Shown one piece after another: positions 52,739-62,084 of a stretch of 64,000 nucleotides of DNA (its first letter is position 1; each line of letters begins with the position of its first letter). The position numbers were made by a program, and so were the translations under genes. The DNA is taken from NCBI GenBank assembly GCA_020635535.1, contig JACJZP010000008.1, positions 1 through 64,000 on the forward strand, given 5' to 3'. Source of the stretch: Flavobacteriales bacterium (GTDB lineage: Bacteria > Bacteroidota > Bacteroidia > UBA10329). The notes under the pieces were generated by a model. The model saw nothing but the letters and a program-made list of their open reading frames with translations. It did not search any database and was not told the DNA's origin.

Positions 52739-53323
52739 ATGGAGATCACAGACAGACAAATGGAGATCATTGAAGCGGCAGGTAAGATCCTGACCACTTC
52801 GGGTATAAATGGCCTGACAACGAAGAATGTAGCTGCCGAAATGAAATTCACTGAAAGTGCCATCTACCGCCATTTCAAAAGCAAGGAAGACATCATTGTG
52901 GCCATGCTCCATTACTTGGCAGAAACCATGGATGCACGTTTGAGTGATGCGGTTTCTGCTGCCAGCGGACCAGAGGAAAGGTTCAAAGCATTGTTCAGAA
53001 GCCAGTATAGGTTTTTTAAAGCAGAACCACATTTTGTAGTGGCCGTTTTTTCGGATGGACTGATGGAACAAAGTGAGCGTATCAATGACGCCATTCTTAA
53101 AATAATGGCCACCGTTATGCGGCAATTGATGCCAATAGTGATGGAAGGTCAACAAAAACAAGTGTTCACCAATGCCATCAGTGCAGAAGAGCTGCTTCAT
53201 ATCGTGCTTGGCACTTTCCGTTTACAGATGTTCAAGTGGCGCGTAGCCAATTTCGGGTTCGACATTGATCGGCAATCTGAAAACATGATCGCTGCACTGC
53301 TTACCCTGATAAAAACCCGCTAA
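52739..53323 (+). CDS. TetR-family regulator
   Basis: 194 aa. HTH in GINGLTTKNVAAEMKFTESA, IYRHFKSKEDI. The C-terminal ligand domain is unremarkable. Its probable operator overlaps its own promoter and is repeated at the efflux operon start, so it likely represses the whole block to 60665. Confidence 0.9.
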   Translation: MEITDRQMEIIEAAGKILTTSGINGLTTKNVAAEMKFTESAIYRHFKSKEDIIVAMLHYLAETMDARLSDAVSAASGPEERFKALFRSQYRFFKAEPHFVVAVFSDGLMEQSERINDAILKIMATVMRQLMPIVMEGQQKQVFTNAISAEELLHIVLGTFRLQMFKWRVANFGFDIDRQSENMIAALLTLIKTR

Positions 53324-53334
53324 TAGCAAGAGAA

Positions 53335-53739
53335 ATGAAACTCAGATACTTCCCTCTTCTTTTCATTCCCGTGCTGTTTTCAGCTTGCGGAAATCATTCC
53401 CATGACCAAGTGGCCATTGAACTGAATAACGGCCAAAAATGGAAGGTGAACGAGGAGATGAAACCGCATATTGAAAAAGGCCGAGAATTGCTGAATACTT
53501 ATTTGGCTGAAGGCAACACCGACCACAAACAATTGGCTGCCGACATACAGCAACAGAACAGCAAGCTCATTAAGAGTTGCACCATGGATGGCAAAAGCCA
53601 TGATGAACTGCATAATTGGCTTCACCCACATCTTGAGTTGGTGAAGTCGCTCAGGGATGCAGAAACAGAAGATGAAGCAGCCAAAACAATCAACGAGTTG
53701 AAGGCTTCGTATGAGCTTTACGACCAGTATTTCGAATAA
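53335..53739 (+). CDS. Small lipoprotein, 134 aa
   Basis: Lipobox FSACG then a soluble helical domain with two His-rich patches (CGNHSHD, NWLHPHLE). Metal binding is possible. Second gene of the TetR block; 11 nt after TetR. No family recognised. Confidence 0.65.
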   Translation: MKLRYFPLLFIPVLFSACGNHSHDQVAIELNNGQKWKVNEEMKPHIEKGRELLNTYLAEGNTDHKQLAADIQQQNSKLIKSCTMDGKSHDELHNWLHPHLELVKSLRDAETEDEAAKTINELKASYELYDQYFE

Positions 53740-53757
53740 CCGGTAAAGCAAAAGGAA

Positions 53758-54147
53758 ATGAACTATTACATCTCAAAAACAATTCACAACACCACCATCC
53801 GAGAGATACGCCCCAAGGTGGAAGAAGAACTCAGGAAAGAAGGCTTCGGAGTGCTGACCGAAATTGATATTCAGGCCACTATGAAAAAGAAGCTGGATAA
53901 GGATTACCTGCCACACGTTATACTGGGTGCGTGCAACCCTGTGTTTGCGGATAAGGTTCTGAGTGTGGAGCCGCAGATCAGTACGCTTCTACCATGCAAC
54001 GTAACACTTCGTGAACTGGGTAACGGAAACGTGGAAATTGCCGCAGTGGATCCGTTGGGCGCCATGAGTGCAGTTGACAACCAGGATATTGCAGCGTATG
54101 CTGCTGAGATAAGGGAAAAACTATCGAAGGTGGTCCATAACATATAA
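53758..54147 (+). CDS. DUF302-family protein
   Basis: 129 aa. FGVLTEIDIQATMKKKL, VILGACNPVFADKVL and LLPCNVTLRELGNGNVEIAA are the DUF302 signatures. The two Cys residues (GACNP, LPCNV) are conserved in the family. Members are small cytoplasmic proteins linked to stress and metal or sulfur genes; the activity is unknown. Confidence 0.88.
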   Translation: MNYYISKTIHNTTIREIRPKVEEELRKEGFGVLTEIDIQATMKKKLDKDYLPHVILGACNPVFADKVLSVEPQISTLLPCNVTLRELGNGNVEIAAVDPLGAMSAVDNQDIAAYAAEIREKLSKVVHNI

Positions 54148-54196
54148 AGCCGCTTTCCTAGAGACATCGAATATTAACCTTTAAAAAACAACGAAA

Positions 54197-54595
54197 ATGA
54201 CTGGCAAGAACAACATCGCAATCGGTTTCTTAACAATGGGACTTTTTATGGCCTATGGTTTTCTGTTGATCTACCTGCGCGATTTTGCTCCGAATGCAGA
54301 GGAATGGGCAAATTCATACAGTATCGGTAAACACTTTGAAAGCCGACTGGCACACGTGCATGGTAACTTATTTGCTTTCCTCAACATACTGATGGGCTAT
54401 CTTTTATTGCATTTCAAAGAAAAACTACAGAATGTGAAAGCCATTTCCTGGTTGGCACTTGCAGGGTTACTTATGCCAATAGGAATACTGACCGAAGTGT
54501 ATTTTGGATTACCACCGGCATTGGTACTTATAGGTGCCATTGCCATGACCGCTTCTGTCATCTGGCTTGGAATTGCCTTCTTAAAAATGAAATAA
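54197..54595 (+). CDS. Four-TM membrane protein, 132 aa
   Basis: Four hydrophobic segments. Histidines in the first loop and second helix (HFESRLAHVHGN) lie where a heme or metal could be bound. I do not recognise the family with certainty. Within the TetR-controlled block. Confidence 0.6.
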   Translation: MTGKNNIAIGFLTMGLFMAYGFLLIYLRDFAPNAEEWANSYSIGKHFESRLAHVHGNLFAFLNILMGYLLLHFKEKLQNVKAISWLALAGLLMPIGILTEVYFGLPPALVLIGAIAMTASVIWLGIAFLKMK

Positions 54596-54635
54596 ACACA
54601 TAACGATCTCTGAAAAAGAGACAAAACAATTACAC

Positions 54636-55085
54636 ATGGAAAAGCATAGTTATAACGTCTCATTACAATGGAAGGAAGGACGCATTGGCGAAATGACATC
54701 GCCAGAACTTCCAACGAAGATCGATGTGGCCACACCGCCCGAATTCGATAAAGGTGTGGCGGGCATCTGGTCGCCAGAGCATCTGTACACCGCATCGGTG
54801 CTCAGTTGCTACATGACCACGTTTTTGGCCATTGCTGAGTATTCGAAATTGGAATTCAACAGTTTTGATTGTAGCGCAGAGGGCATTCTTGAAAAAGTAG
54901 ATGGGAAATTCCTGATGACCGAGATCACGCTAAAACCAGTTCTGGTGATTGAAGATGATGCCAAGAAAGATCGCGCTTTGCGTATCATGGAAAAGTCTGA
55001 AAAAGCCTGTCTTATAAGCAACTCCATCAAAACCACCGTACACCTGGATGCCAAGGTGGAAATTGAAACGCAGGTTAAGGCATGA
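54636..55085 (+). CDS. OsmC-family protein
   Basis: 149 aa. The OsmC/Ohr fold is recognisable, with reactive Cys in ASVLSCYMTT and a second in SEKACLISNS, the two-Cys arrangement used for hydroperoxide reduction. The function in this block is probably detoxification or sulfur carrying. Confidence 0.85.
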   Translation: MEKHSYNVSLQWKEGRIGEMTSPELPTKIDVATPPEFDKGVAGIWSPEHLYTASVLSCYMTTFLAIAEYSKLEFNSFDCSAEGILEKVDGKFLMTEITLKPVLVIEDDAKKDRALRIMEKSEKACLISNSIKTTVHLDAKVEIETQVKA

Positions 55086-55172
55086 GAATCCATTGCAACC
55101 AAAAAGAAAATGCTGGCGCAGGAATGATCCTGTGCCGGTATTCTTATTTCAAAATGTAAAAAAATTTACCCA

Positions 55173-56504
55173 ATGAAGTTAGTGAACATTCACATACTTG
55201 CGCTCATGCTTCTGTTCTCATTGCTGCAACCCTTGAAAGCAGAGGCACAGGAAGCTTGGAGCTTGCAGCAATGTATCGATACTGCTTTGGTACACAACCG
55301 CAGTTTGCAGATAGAAGAGAACAATTTGGCTCTGGCCAATGAAAAACATCGAGAATTAAAGGCCAATCTCATTCCGAAGGTGAACGCCCAGGCCGATTAC
55401 CGCTACTTTTTCGAGCTGCCCTATCAGCTCATGCCCATGTCATTGTTCGGTGGGCCGCAAGGCCAGTTCAAAGAGGTGCAGTTCGGGGTTCCGCATAATA
55501 TTGGTGCCAATGTTAATGTGGGCATTCCCGTGTATGACCCGCAGCTTTATGGCGGCATCCGTGCCACCAAAGAAGCCAAGGAGATCAGCCGATTGCAATA
55601 CAGAAAAACAGCCGAGCAGGTGTATTTCGATGTATCGAACCTTTATTACAATGCGCAGATACTACAACATCAGTTGGCGTTTGTAGATAGCAACATCTCC
55701 AATGCGCAAGCACTGCTCAAAAACCTGCAATTGGTGCATTCACTACAAATGGCTACTGGTACAGAAGTGAGCAAGGTAGAATTGCAGTTGGCCCAACTGA
55801 CCACCGACCGCCAAACGCTGGCATCCAAGCAGCAGAATGTGATCAATCTATTGAAGCTGTCCATCGGTCGGCCTTTGGGAAGTTCATTGAGTGTTCTACC
55901 TGCCCAGACGGGAACAACCACCTTGGAATACACACCAAAACCAACCGTTGAAATGGAGCTGGTAAAGGCCAAATCGCGGGTTTTGAATACCGAACTTTCC
56001 ACACTCAAACGTTCAAGAATTCCATCGGTGTCGGTTTTTGGTTCGTATGGCGTAACCGGCTTTGGTTATGATGAAAGCCCGAACGAATTTCTCGATTTCT
56101 ATCCCATCGGGCTGGCCGGACTGAAACTAAACGTGCCCATTTTCAACGGTACGGTAACCACCCGAAAAATCAACCAGAAGAAACTCGAACTCAAGAACAA
56201 CGAACTGCTGAGTGAGAGCCTTACCGACAGGACAACCATACAATTGGTCAACGCTCAGGAACAGAAACTGACTGCTGAACAGACCATGCAGAATTACATG
56301 GCCCAAACAGCATTGGCGCAGCAGGTTTACGAGCAAACATTGCTTCAACACAGACAGGAAACCGCAAGCCTGACCGAAGTGCTGCTGGCCGATAACGAAC
56401 TGCGAAAGACCCAACAGAATTATCTCAATGCCCTGATAGACTACTTCAAGGCAGACCTCGAATTGAAAAAGATCAGTGGTAACATCTCAATCAACGAAAA
56501 ATGA
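55173..56504 (+). CDS. TolC-family outer-membrane efflux protein
   Basis: 443 aa. Signal peptide ending KAEAQ. Two long outer-membrane-efflux repeats (helices such as ALVHNRSLQIEENNLALANE and VNAQEQKLTAEQTMQNY) give the TolC fold. A copy of the TetR operator covers codons 2-9, so the ATG at 55206 (codon 12) is a possible alternative start. It overlaps the MFP gene by four bases. Confidence 0.9.
   Translation: MKLVNIHILALMLLFSLLQPLKAEAQEAWSLQQCIDTALVHNRSLQIEENNLALANEKHRELKANLIPKVNAQADYRYFFELPYQLMPMSLFGGPQGQFKEVQFGVPHNIGANVNVGIPVYDPQLYGGIRATKEAKEISRLQYRKTAEQVYFDVSNLYYNAQILQHQLAFVDSNISNAQALLKNLQLVHSLQMATGTEVSKVELQLAQLTTDRQTLASKQQNVINLLKLSIGRPLGSSLSVLPAQTGTTTLEYTPKPTVEMELVKAKSRVLNTELSTLKRSRIPSVSVFGSYGVTGFGYDESPNEFLDFYPIGLAGLKLNVPIFNGTVTTRKINQKKLELKNNELLSESLTDRTTIQLVNAQEQKLTAEQTMQNYMAQTALAQQVYEQTLLQHRQETASLTEVLLADNELRKTQQNYLNALIDYFKADLELKKISGNISINEK
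55178..55197. promoter_or_regulatory. Second TetR operator, inside the start of the tolC-like gene
   Basis: GTTAGTGAA-CA-TTCACATAC matches the first operator core (GTAAGTGAA-CA-TTCACTTAC) at 18 of 20 positions. Its place in the coding start suggests a roadblock or an internal promoter. Confidence 0.65.
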
Positions 56505-57565
56505 ATACTTCAAAACTGAAAAAAGCACTTTATGTCATCATTCCCATCGCGCTTATTGCCATAGTGGCCATCCGATTGAAGGGAAATAAAGAGATAACGG
56601 AACAGAAAGTTTATCTGCATGATGAACAGGCAGCACTGAACGTGGTGGTGGATACCATCCGCGCAAGCGTGTTCGGGAATGGGCAGACCTATCTGGGCAA
56701 TTTTGAACCCTATCGCGAAGCCAAGATCGGAGCTGAACTGCCTGGAAAAGTCACATCTCTTTCTGTAGAAGAAGGGGATCGGGTTAGGAAAGACCAAGAA
56801 CTGATACGCTTGGATGATGCCCTGCTACGACACCAACTGGAAGGCATTAACGTTAAAATAGAAGGATTGGAAGCCGATGTAGCACGTTTCCGGGTTTTGG
56901 CAGATGCCGATGCCATTCAGGGTGTGCAATTGGAAAAGACACAACTGGCCCTGAAAGGTGCGCGCACAGAAAAGAAGACCGTAGAAGAGCAGTTGAGCAA
57001 AACGATAATCCGTGCTCCTTTTGATGCGGTGGTCACAGCCAAAATGACCGAAGTAGGCGCATTTGCCGGTCCGGGAATGCCATTGTTGCAACTGACAGAC
57101 ATTACACAACTAAAACTTACCATACAGGTGGCGGAGGCTGATCTGGCCCAATTCCGCCAAGGACAGATCCATCCCGTACAAGTGAAGTCGTTGCAAAATG
57201 AGCCATTCAGCGGAACACTTACCATGATCGGCAGCAAGGCCAATATGGCCAACAGTTTCCCTGTCAAATTCCTTGTTCAGAACACCCCGGAACAGACCTT
57301 GAAAGCAGGCATGTTCGGAGAGGTGAGCTTACAAGAAAATGAAGCTACACCGCAGCTTTCCATTCCCGCATCGGCTGTCATGCTCCTTGATGGTAATAAT
57401 AGTGTTTACCAAGTGATAGACGGCAAAGCGAAAATCCATCGGATAACGGTTGGCGAACGAAGTGCCGACCGCATAATTGTTGCCAGTGGATTAAAAGAGG
57501 GAGATGTGATCGTTACGCAAGGACTTACCGACCTGCGTGATGGTGCCAACGTGAACATCAAATAA
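56501..57565 (+). CDS. RND efflux periplasmic adaptor (membrane-fusion protein)
   Basis: 354 aa. N-terminal TM anchor (ALYVIIPIALIAIVAI), lipoyl/hairpin domain (GAELPGKVTSLSVEEGDRV), beta-barrel (TIQVAEADLAQF) and membrane-proximal domain (SADRIIVASGLKEGD). Joins the RND pump to the TolC-like protein. In a tight operon. Confidence 0.92.
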   Translation: MNTSKLKKALYVIIPIALIAIVAIRLKGNKEITEQKVYLHDEQAALNVVVDTIRASVFGNGQTYLGNFEPYREAKIGAELPGKVTSLSVEEGDRVRKDQELIRLDDALLRHQLEGINVKIEGLEADVARFRVLADADAIQGVQLEKTQLALKGARTEKKTVEEQLSKTIIRAPFDAVVTAKMTEVGAFAGPGMPLLQLTDITQLKLTIQVAEADLAQFRQGQIHPVQVKSLQNEPFSGTLTMIGSKANMANSFPVKFLVQNTPEQTLKAGMFGEVSLQENEATPQLSIPASAVMLLDGNNSVYQVIDGKAKIHRITVGERSADRIIVASGLKEGDVIVTQGLTDLRDGANVNIK

Positions 57566-57572
57566 GAGGGAG

Positions 57573-60500
57573 ATGAACATTACAGAAATATCCATCAACA
57601 GGCCATCGCTGATCATCGTGCTGTTCAGCGTATTCACGCTGCTCGGCTACATCGGGTTCACCAATCTCAGTTACGAGTTGATGCCCGATTTCAACCAACC
57701 GGTGGTCGTTATCAAAACCGTTTATCCTGGAGCTGAACCTGGCGAAGTGGAGAATTCCGTTTCGCGTAAGATCGAAGACGCACTTTCTAACCTGGAAGGC
57801 GTGGATTATCTGGCCACCAAATCGTTGCCCAATGCCTCGGTGATCATTGCAAACTTGGAATACGGTACTGATCTGGACAAGACCATGCAGGATGCCCAAC
57901 GCTACATCGAAAACATCCGAAAAGACCTACCGGCCGACATTCAGAACCCGGTAATGAGCAAGGTTTCGCCCAACGATCTGCCTATCATGTCCATAAGCGC
58001 AACCAGCAACATGGCTGCAACAGAATTTTATCAGCGCATGAAAGATGAATTTCTGCCAGAGATACAGCAGATAAAAGGCGTTGCGGAAATTACCCTATTG
58101 GGAGGTGAAGAAAGGGAGATACAGGTGGATGTGGACCCTGCCCGATTGAAGCAATACGGCATTCCGCTGGTGCAGGTGGTAGAAGCCATAAACCGAGCAG
58201 GCATTGACCTGCCTGCTGGAGAAGTGCAGACCGATACAGACCGAAGTTCTGTTCGGCTAACAGGTAAGTTCCGTTCGCTGCAGGATATTGCCAATGTGCA
58301 GGTGGCCATGCCCATGCCCGGAAGCCCCGTGTTGGTAAAGGATGTGGCAACCGTGCAAGATGGCGTGAAGGAGCAGACATCCATAAGCAGTTACAATGGT
58401 GCACTGGGTATTGGACTTCTGCTTAAAAAACAGGGAGACGCCAATGCGGTGGATGTTTCCAAGCGGGTGAGAGAAAAACTGAGTTCTATTGAAGCACAGA
58501 ATGCAGATGCTAACATACAATTCATTATTGCAGACGATAGCACGGACAACACCATTGCAGCCGTCAATTCCGTGGTTTACGACCTCATTTTAGCTGTCAT
58601 TCTCGTGTCGTTGGTCATGTTGCTGTTTCTACGCAATCTTAGAAACTCACTCATTGTACTAGTGGCCATCCCTACATCTTTGGTCACGGCATTTGCCGTG
58701 ATGTGGATCTTGGGCTATACGCTAAACCTCATGACCCTCTTGGCCATGTCGCTCATTATCGGAATTCTGGTGGATGATGCCACAGTTGTATTGGAGAACA
58801 TTCAACGGCATCTCGATATGGGCAAAGAGAAACGTAAAGCTTCGCTTGAAGGAAGAATGGAGATCGGTTTCTCGGCACTGTCCATAACCTTGGTAGACGT
58901 AGTGGTTTTTGTACCCATTTTGTTCTTGCAGGTTTTTGTGGCGGATATGCTTAAACAGTTTTCGGTGGTTGTTATCACCTCCACGCTAACAAGCCTTTTA
59001 GTGGGTTTTACACTTACTCCATGGATGGCATCGCGTATCGGCAAAAAGGAAGACCTACAGCCCACCAACATCTTCAATCGTTTTCTGCTTTGGTTTGAAA
59101 AACAATTGGATCGCTTTACAAATTGGTACGGACGCCAATTGGAATGGGTGCTCGATCATAAATTGATCTTTTTGGGAATTGTACTGGCGCTTTTCGCCTT
59201 TACCGGTGGTATGATGAAGCAAGGCATCATTGGAAAGGAACTCATAGCCACCGGAGATCAGGGAAAGTTCAAACTGAGTTTAGAGTTCGATAAATTCACT
59301 TCATTGCAGCAGAACAGCCTCGTTTCGCAGCAGGTTGAAACGTACATACTGCAACAGCCCGAAGTGGCATCGGTGTTCAGCAACATCGGTGGCCCCAGCA
59401 CGGGTATTGGAAGTCTCGGTGTTGGCTCGGCCAATAAGACCGAATTTACCATACAGTTGAAAACCGATAAGGAACATGCCGACCTGGCAACTGAACCATA
59501 CATGCGGCAGCTTCGCGAAGAACTCAAAACGCGTTATCCGGGTATCAGCTATTCCATTGTGGCCATGGGGCTGGTACCACGTAGCGCTCCCATAGAAATG
59601 ACTTTGAGCGGAAGCAACACCGATCGGGTCATGCAGACCGGACAACAGTTGCAAAAGGTCATCACAGCCATTCCTGGGGCAGATAATGTGCAACTTTCTG
59701 TAGAGGCAGGAAATCCGGAGTATCGAATAGTACCCGATGAGGCCCGAATGCAGCGTTTGGGACTGAATACGGCATACGTGGGCATGAATGTGCGCACCGC
59801 ATTTACAGGAAATGACGATGCCACGCTCACCGAGCATGACGTGGAATATCCCGTGCGTATCCGTCTGGCTGCATTTGACAGGAAAAACTACGATGATGTG
59901 CGGCATTTGAACATCATCAATCCGAAAGGAATGGCCGTACAGGTCTCGCAATTTGCCGATGTGGTACAGGCCAATTCGCCCTCACAGCTCGAACGCCTCG
60001 ACCGACAACCTGCCGTTACCATTACAGCCGATGCGCTGGGTCGTCCATCGGGCACAGTAGCCGATGATGTGGTAGCCTACCTTGCCGAAAACCCATTGCC
60101 TGAAGGCATCAATATGGAATGGGGCAGCGACATCAAAAGACAGAATGACAGCTTTGGTGCGTTGGGTTCGGTATTGATCATCTCCTTCTTGCTCATCTAC
60201 CTCATTATGGTGGCATTATACGATAGCTTCATTTATCCGTTCGTAGTGTTGTTCTCCATTCCGGTAGCGGTTATCGGAGCATTTCTGGCGCTCAATCTTT
60301 CTCTGAGCCATCTTAGCCTGTTTGCGTTGCTCGGCCTCATCATGCTCATGGGACTGGTTACTAAAAACGCTATCCTAATCGTGGATTTCACCAACCAGCT
60401 CAAGGCAGATGGAAAACACTATCGCCAAGCACTGATTGAAGCCGGAAAAGGTAGAATGCGCCCTATCTTGATGACCACAATTTCCATGGTCATTGGCATG

Positions 60501-60665
60501 CTTCCCATTGCCTTGGCAACTGGCTCTGCTGCCGAATGGAAGAATGGGCTTGCGTGGGTTATCATTGGTGGATTGATGTCTTCACTCATTCTTACGGTTT
60601 ACTTAGTTCCCGTTGTGTATTACGCGGTGGATACTTTGAAGGAACGTGTTAAAAACCGTAGTTGA
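57573..60665 (+). CDS. RND-family efflux pump (AcrB/HAE-1-like)
   Basis: 1030 aa, the usual length, with twelve TM segments and two large periplasmic loops. The proton-relay acidic pair is in TM4 (GILVDDATVVLENI). The C-terminal half has LFALLGLIMLMGLVTKNAIL, typical of HAE-type pumps. It exports hydrophobic compounds; the substrate is not visible. The regulator is probably the TetR at 52739. Confidence 0.94.
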   Translation: MNITEISINRPSLIIVLFSVFTLLGYIGFTNLSYELMPDFNQPVVVIKTVYPGAEPGEVENSVSRKIEDALSNLEGVDYLATKSLPNASVIIANLEYGTDLDKTMQDAQRYIENIRKDLPADIQNPVMSKVSPNDLPIMSISATSNMAATEFYQRMKDEFLPEIQQIKGVAEITLLGGEEREIQVDVDPARLKQYGIPLVQVVEAINRAGIDLPAGEVQTDTDRSSVRLTGKFRSLQDIANVQVAMPMPGSPVLVKDVATVQDGVKEQTSISSYNGALGIGLLLKKQGDANAVDVSKRVREKLSSIEAQNADANIQFIIADDSTDNTIAAVNSVVYDLILAVILVSLVMLLFLRNLRNSLIVLVAIPTSLVTAFAVMWILGYTLNLMTLLAMSLIIGILVDDATVVLENIQRHLDMGKEKRKASLEGRMEIGFSALSITLVDVVVFVPILFLQVFVADMLKQFSVVVITSTLTSLLVGFTLTPWMASRIGKKEDLQPTNIFNRFLLWFEKQLDRFTNWYGRQLEWVLDHKLIFLGIVLALFAFTGGMMKQGIIGKELIATGDQGKFKLSLEFDKFTSLQQNSLVSQQVETYILQQPEVASVFSNIGGPSTGIGSLGVGSANKTEFTIQLKTDKEHADLATEPYMRQLREELKTRYPGISYSIVAMGLVPRSAPIEMTLSGSNTDRVMQTGQQLQKVITAIPGADNVQLSVEAGNPEYRIVPDEARMQRLGLNTAYVGMNVRTAFTGNDDATLTEHDVEYPVRIRLAAFDRKNYDDVRHLNIINPKGMAVQVSQFADVVQANSPSQLERLDRQPAVTITADALGRPSGTVADDVVAYLAENPLPEGINMEWGSDIKRQNDSFGALGSVLIISFLLIYLIMVALYDSFIYPFVVLFSIPVAVIGAFLALNLSLSHLSLFALLGLIMLMGLVTKNAILIVDFTNQLKADGKHYRQALIEAGKGRMRPILMTTISMVIGMLPIALATGSAAEWKNGLAWVIIGGLMSSLILTVYLVPVVYYAVDTLKERVKNRS

Positions 60666-60725
60666 AATCTGACATAAAATTCAAACATTAAGGTTAAAGT
60701 GATTTAAAAATGGAGTAATCGCTTA

Positions 60726-60750
60726 TAGTTAGGTTAACTAACTATATTTG
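60726..60750 (+). promoter_or_regulatory. Operator and -7 box upstream of the thioredoxin-like gene
   Basis: TAGTTAG-GTTAA-CTAACTA (60726-60744) is a 7-bp-arm inverted repeat that overlaps a perfect -7 box TATATTTG (60743-60750). The sequence TAGTTAGGT recurs at 61035-61043. The MarR protein encoded at 61470 is the likely binder. Confidence 0.65.
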
Positions 60751-60785
60751 TGATGGCAATAATGCCTTCACTAAAATCTTTAATC

Positions 60786-61019
60786 ATGAGTAAATCAGTT
60801 TTTTATCACGCAGGATGCCCTGTTTGCGTAAGCGCAGAGCAAGAATTAGTTGGTTTGGTTGGCAACGAGAATGTTGAAGTAGTTCATCTTGGCGAAGCCA
60901 AAAACCGTATTGACGAAGCCGAAAACGCTGGCGTCAAGTCCGTTCCAGCTTTGCTTACACCAAGTGGTAACGTGTTGCACATCAACTTCGGTGCTTCTCT
61001 TGCCGATGTAAGAGGTTAA
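60786..61019 (+). CDS. Thioredoxin/glutaredoxin-like small protein
   Basis: The ATG at 60786 is chosen; the earlier ATG adds an implausible leader and lies on the promoter. 77 aa. CPVC active site in YHAGCPVCVSAEQEL and a cis-Pro in VKSVPALLT fit a thioredoxin fold. Reduces a partner disulfide or carries a metal. Confidence 0.85.
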   Translation: MSKSVFYHAGCPVCVSAEQELVGLVGNENVEVVHLGEAKNRIDEAENAGVKSVPALLTPSGNVLHINFGASLADVRG

Positions 61020-61026
61020 AAAATTT

Positions 61027-61061
61027 GCCCCACATAGTTAGGTAACCTATCTTTGTGGGGC
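61027..61061 (+). terminator. Terminator stem enclosing a MarR-like operator and -7 box
   Basis: GCCCCACA (61027-61034) and TGTGGGGC (61054-61061) form an 8-bp stem followed by ATTTTAT. Between them lies TAGTTAGGTAACCTATCTTTG: the TAGTTAGGT operator element, an inner TAGGT-A-ACCTA repeat and a TATCTTTG -7 box that can serve the DUF2024 gene. One 35-bp element thus ends one gene and may start the next. Confidence 0.7.
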
Positions 61062-61077
61062 ATTTTATATTCAAAAG

Positions 61078-61473
61078 ATGAAAGTTGCCGTTTGGGATAC
61101 ATACGTAAAACGAAAGGACAGAAGTATCACGCACTTCGATATTCTGGTAGACGCATCGTTGAAAGATGAAAAGCAGATACTCGGCTTTGGCAAACAGTAT
61201 CTCCAATCAATTGGAGAACCACAGGCCATGATCAGCACCAACGAGTGTCAGTTCTGCCACATGGAAGAACCAACGGAAGAAGTTCTGCGAGACATTGCAA
61301 AACAGAACTATCACATTATTAAGCTACACGAAATACCCGAAACGCTACCCGATGAGCCAACACGATTGGATTTAATACTCCATCTAAGAGGGCATTATGA
61401 GAAATTCCGCTTTGCCGATCTTAGAGGAATTACCATCGAACAGGCAATGGAACTTTTAGCATCTGTTCAATGA
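61078..61473 (+). CDS. DUF2024-family protein
   Basis: 131 aa. The start VAVWDTYVKRKD followed by THFDILVDA is the DUF2024 signature. The middle has NECQFCHMEEPT, a CxxCH motif; a single CxxCH in a cytoplasmic protein suggests metal or thiol chemistry rather than heme. It overlaps the MarR gene by four bases. Confidence 0.88.
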   Translation: MKVAVWDTYVKRKDRSITHFDILVDASLKDEKQILGFGKQYLQSIGEPQAMISTNECQFCHMEEPTEEVLRDIAKQNYHIIKLHEIPETLPDEPTRLDLILHLRGHYEKFRFADLRGITIEQAMELLASVQ

Positions 61474-62072
61474 GTTCTGCCTTCGACCCGAACATCCAGA
61501 ACTACTCTACCGAAGCCAAAATAGTGGCAACATTGGAGCGCATCAGCGAGGCATTCCGCGTACTTCTATGGAACCAAAGCAAGGAACACGGATTGAGCCC
61601 ACTGCAGGTTCAACTGCTCATATTTCTGCATTATCATTCGCTCGAAAAATGTACCGTCAGTTATCTGGCCAAGGAATTCAATGTGGCCAAACCGACCATC
61701 AGCGATACGGTAAAGATCCTGGAACGAAAGGAACTCATCTCCAAAGAACATTCTTCTGTAGACACGCGCAGCTTCGTTATTCAGCTTACCGCAAAAGGTT
61801 CGCAGTTGGCCGCCCAGACTTCCAGTTTTTCGCAACCTGTGCAGCAACCGTTAGACCAACTCACAAGCGAACAAAAGGAGCACCTACTGGATAGCCTTCT
61901 GACCGTCATTCAGGAACTGAATGCGGCTGGTATCATCACAGTTCAACGTATGTGTTTCAGCTGTGCACACTACCAGAAACAACCAGATGGCAAGCACTAT
62001 TGCAACCTGTTGCAAAAGCTGTTGGCACAGTCAGAACTACGTGTTGACTGTGAGGAACATCAGGCGGCTTAG
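61470..62072 (+). CDS. MarR-family regulator with Cys-rich tail
   Basis: 200 aa. A winged-helix core (LSPLQVQLLIFLHYHSLEK, KEFNVAKPTISDTVKILERK) and a C-terminal CFSCAHYQ...HYCNLL...DCEEH segment with four Cys and several His, a likely Fe-S or zinc site for redox sensing. It probably controls the two operators at 60726 and 61035. Co-transcribed with DUF2024. Confidence 0.88.
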   Translation: MSSAFDPNIQNYSTEAKIVATLERISEAFRVLLWNQSKEHGLSPLQVQLLIFLHYHSLEKCTVSYLAKEFNVAKPTISDTVKILERKELISKEHSSVDTRSFVIQLTAKGSQLAAQTSSFSQPVQQPLDQLTSEQKEHLLDSLLTVIQELNAAGIITVQRMCFSCAHYQKQPDGKHYCNLLQKLLAQSELRVDCEEHQAA

Positions 62073-62084
62073 CTGCTCCTTACA

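Noticed and set aside
59301..59951. Open frame of 216 codons antisense to the RND pump
   Set aside because: Shadow of a clear 1030-aa RND gene; the composition is not protein-like.
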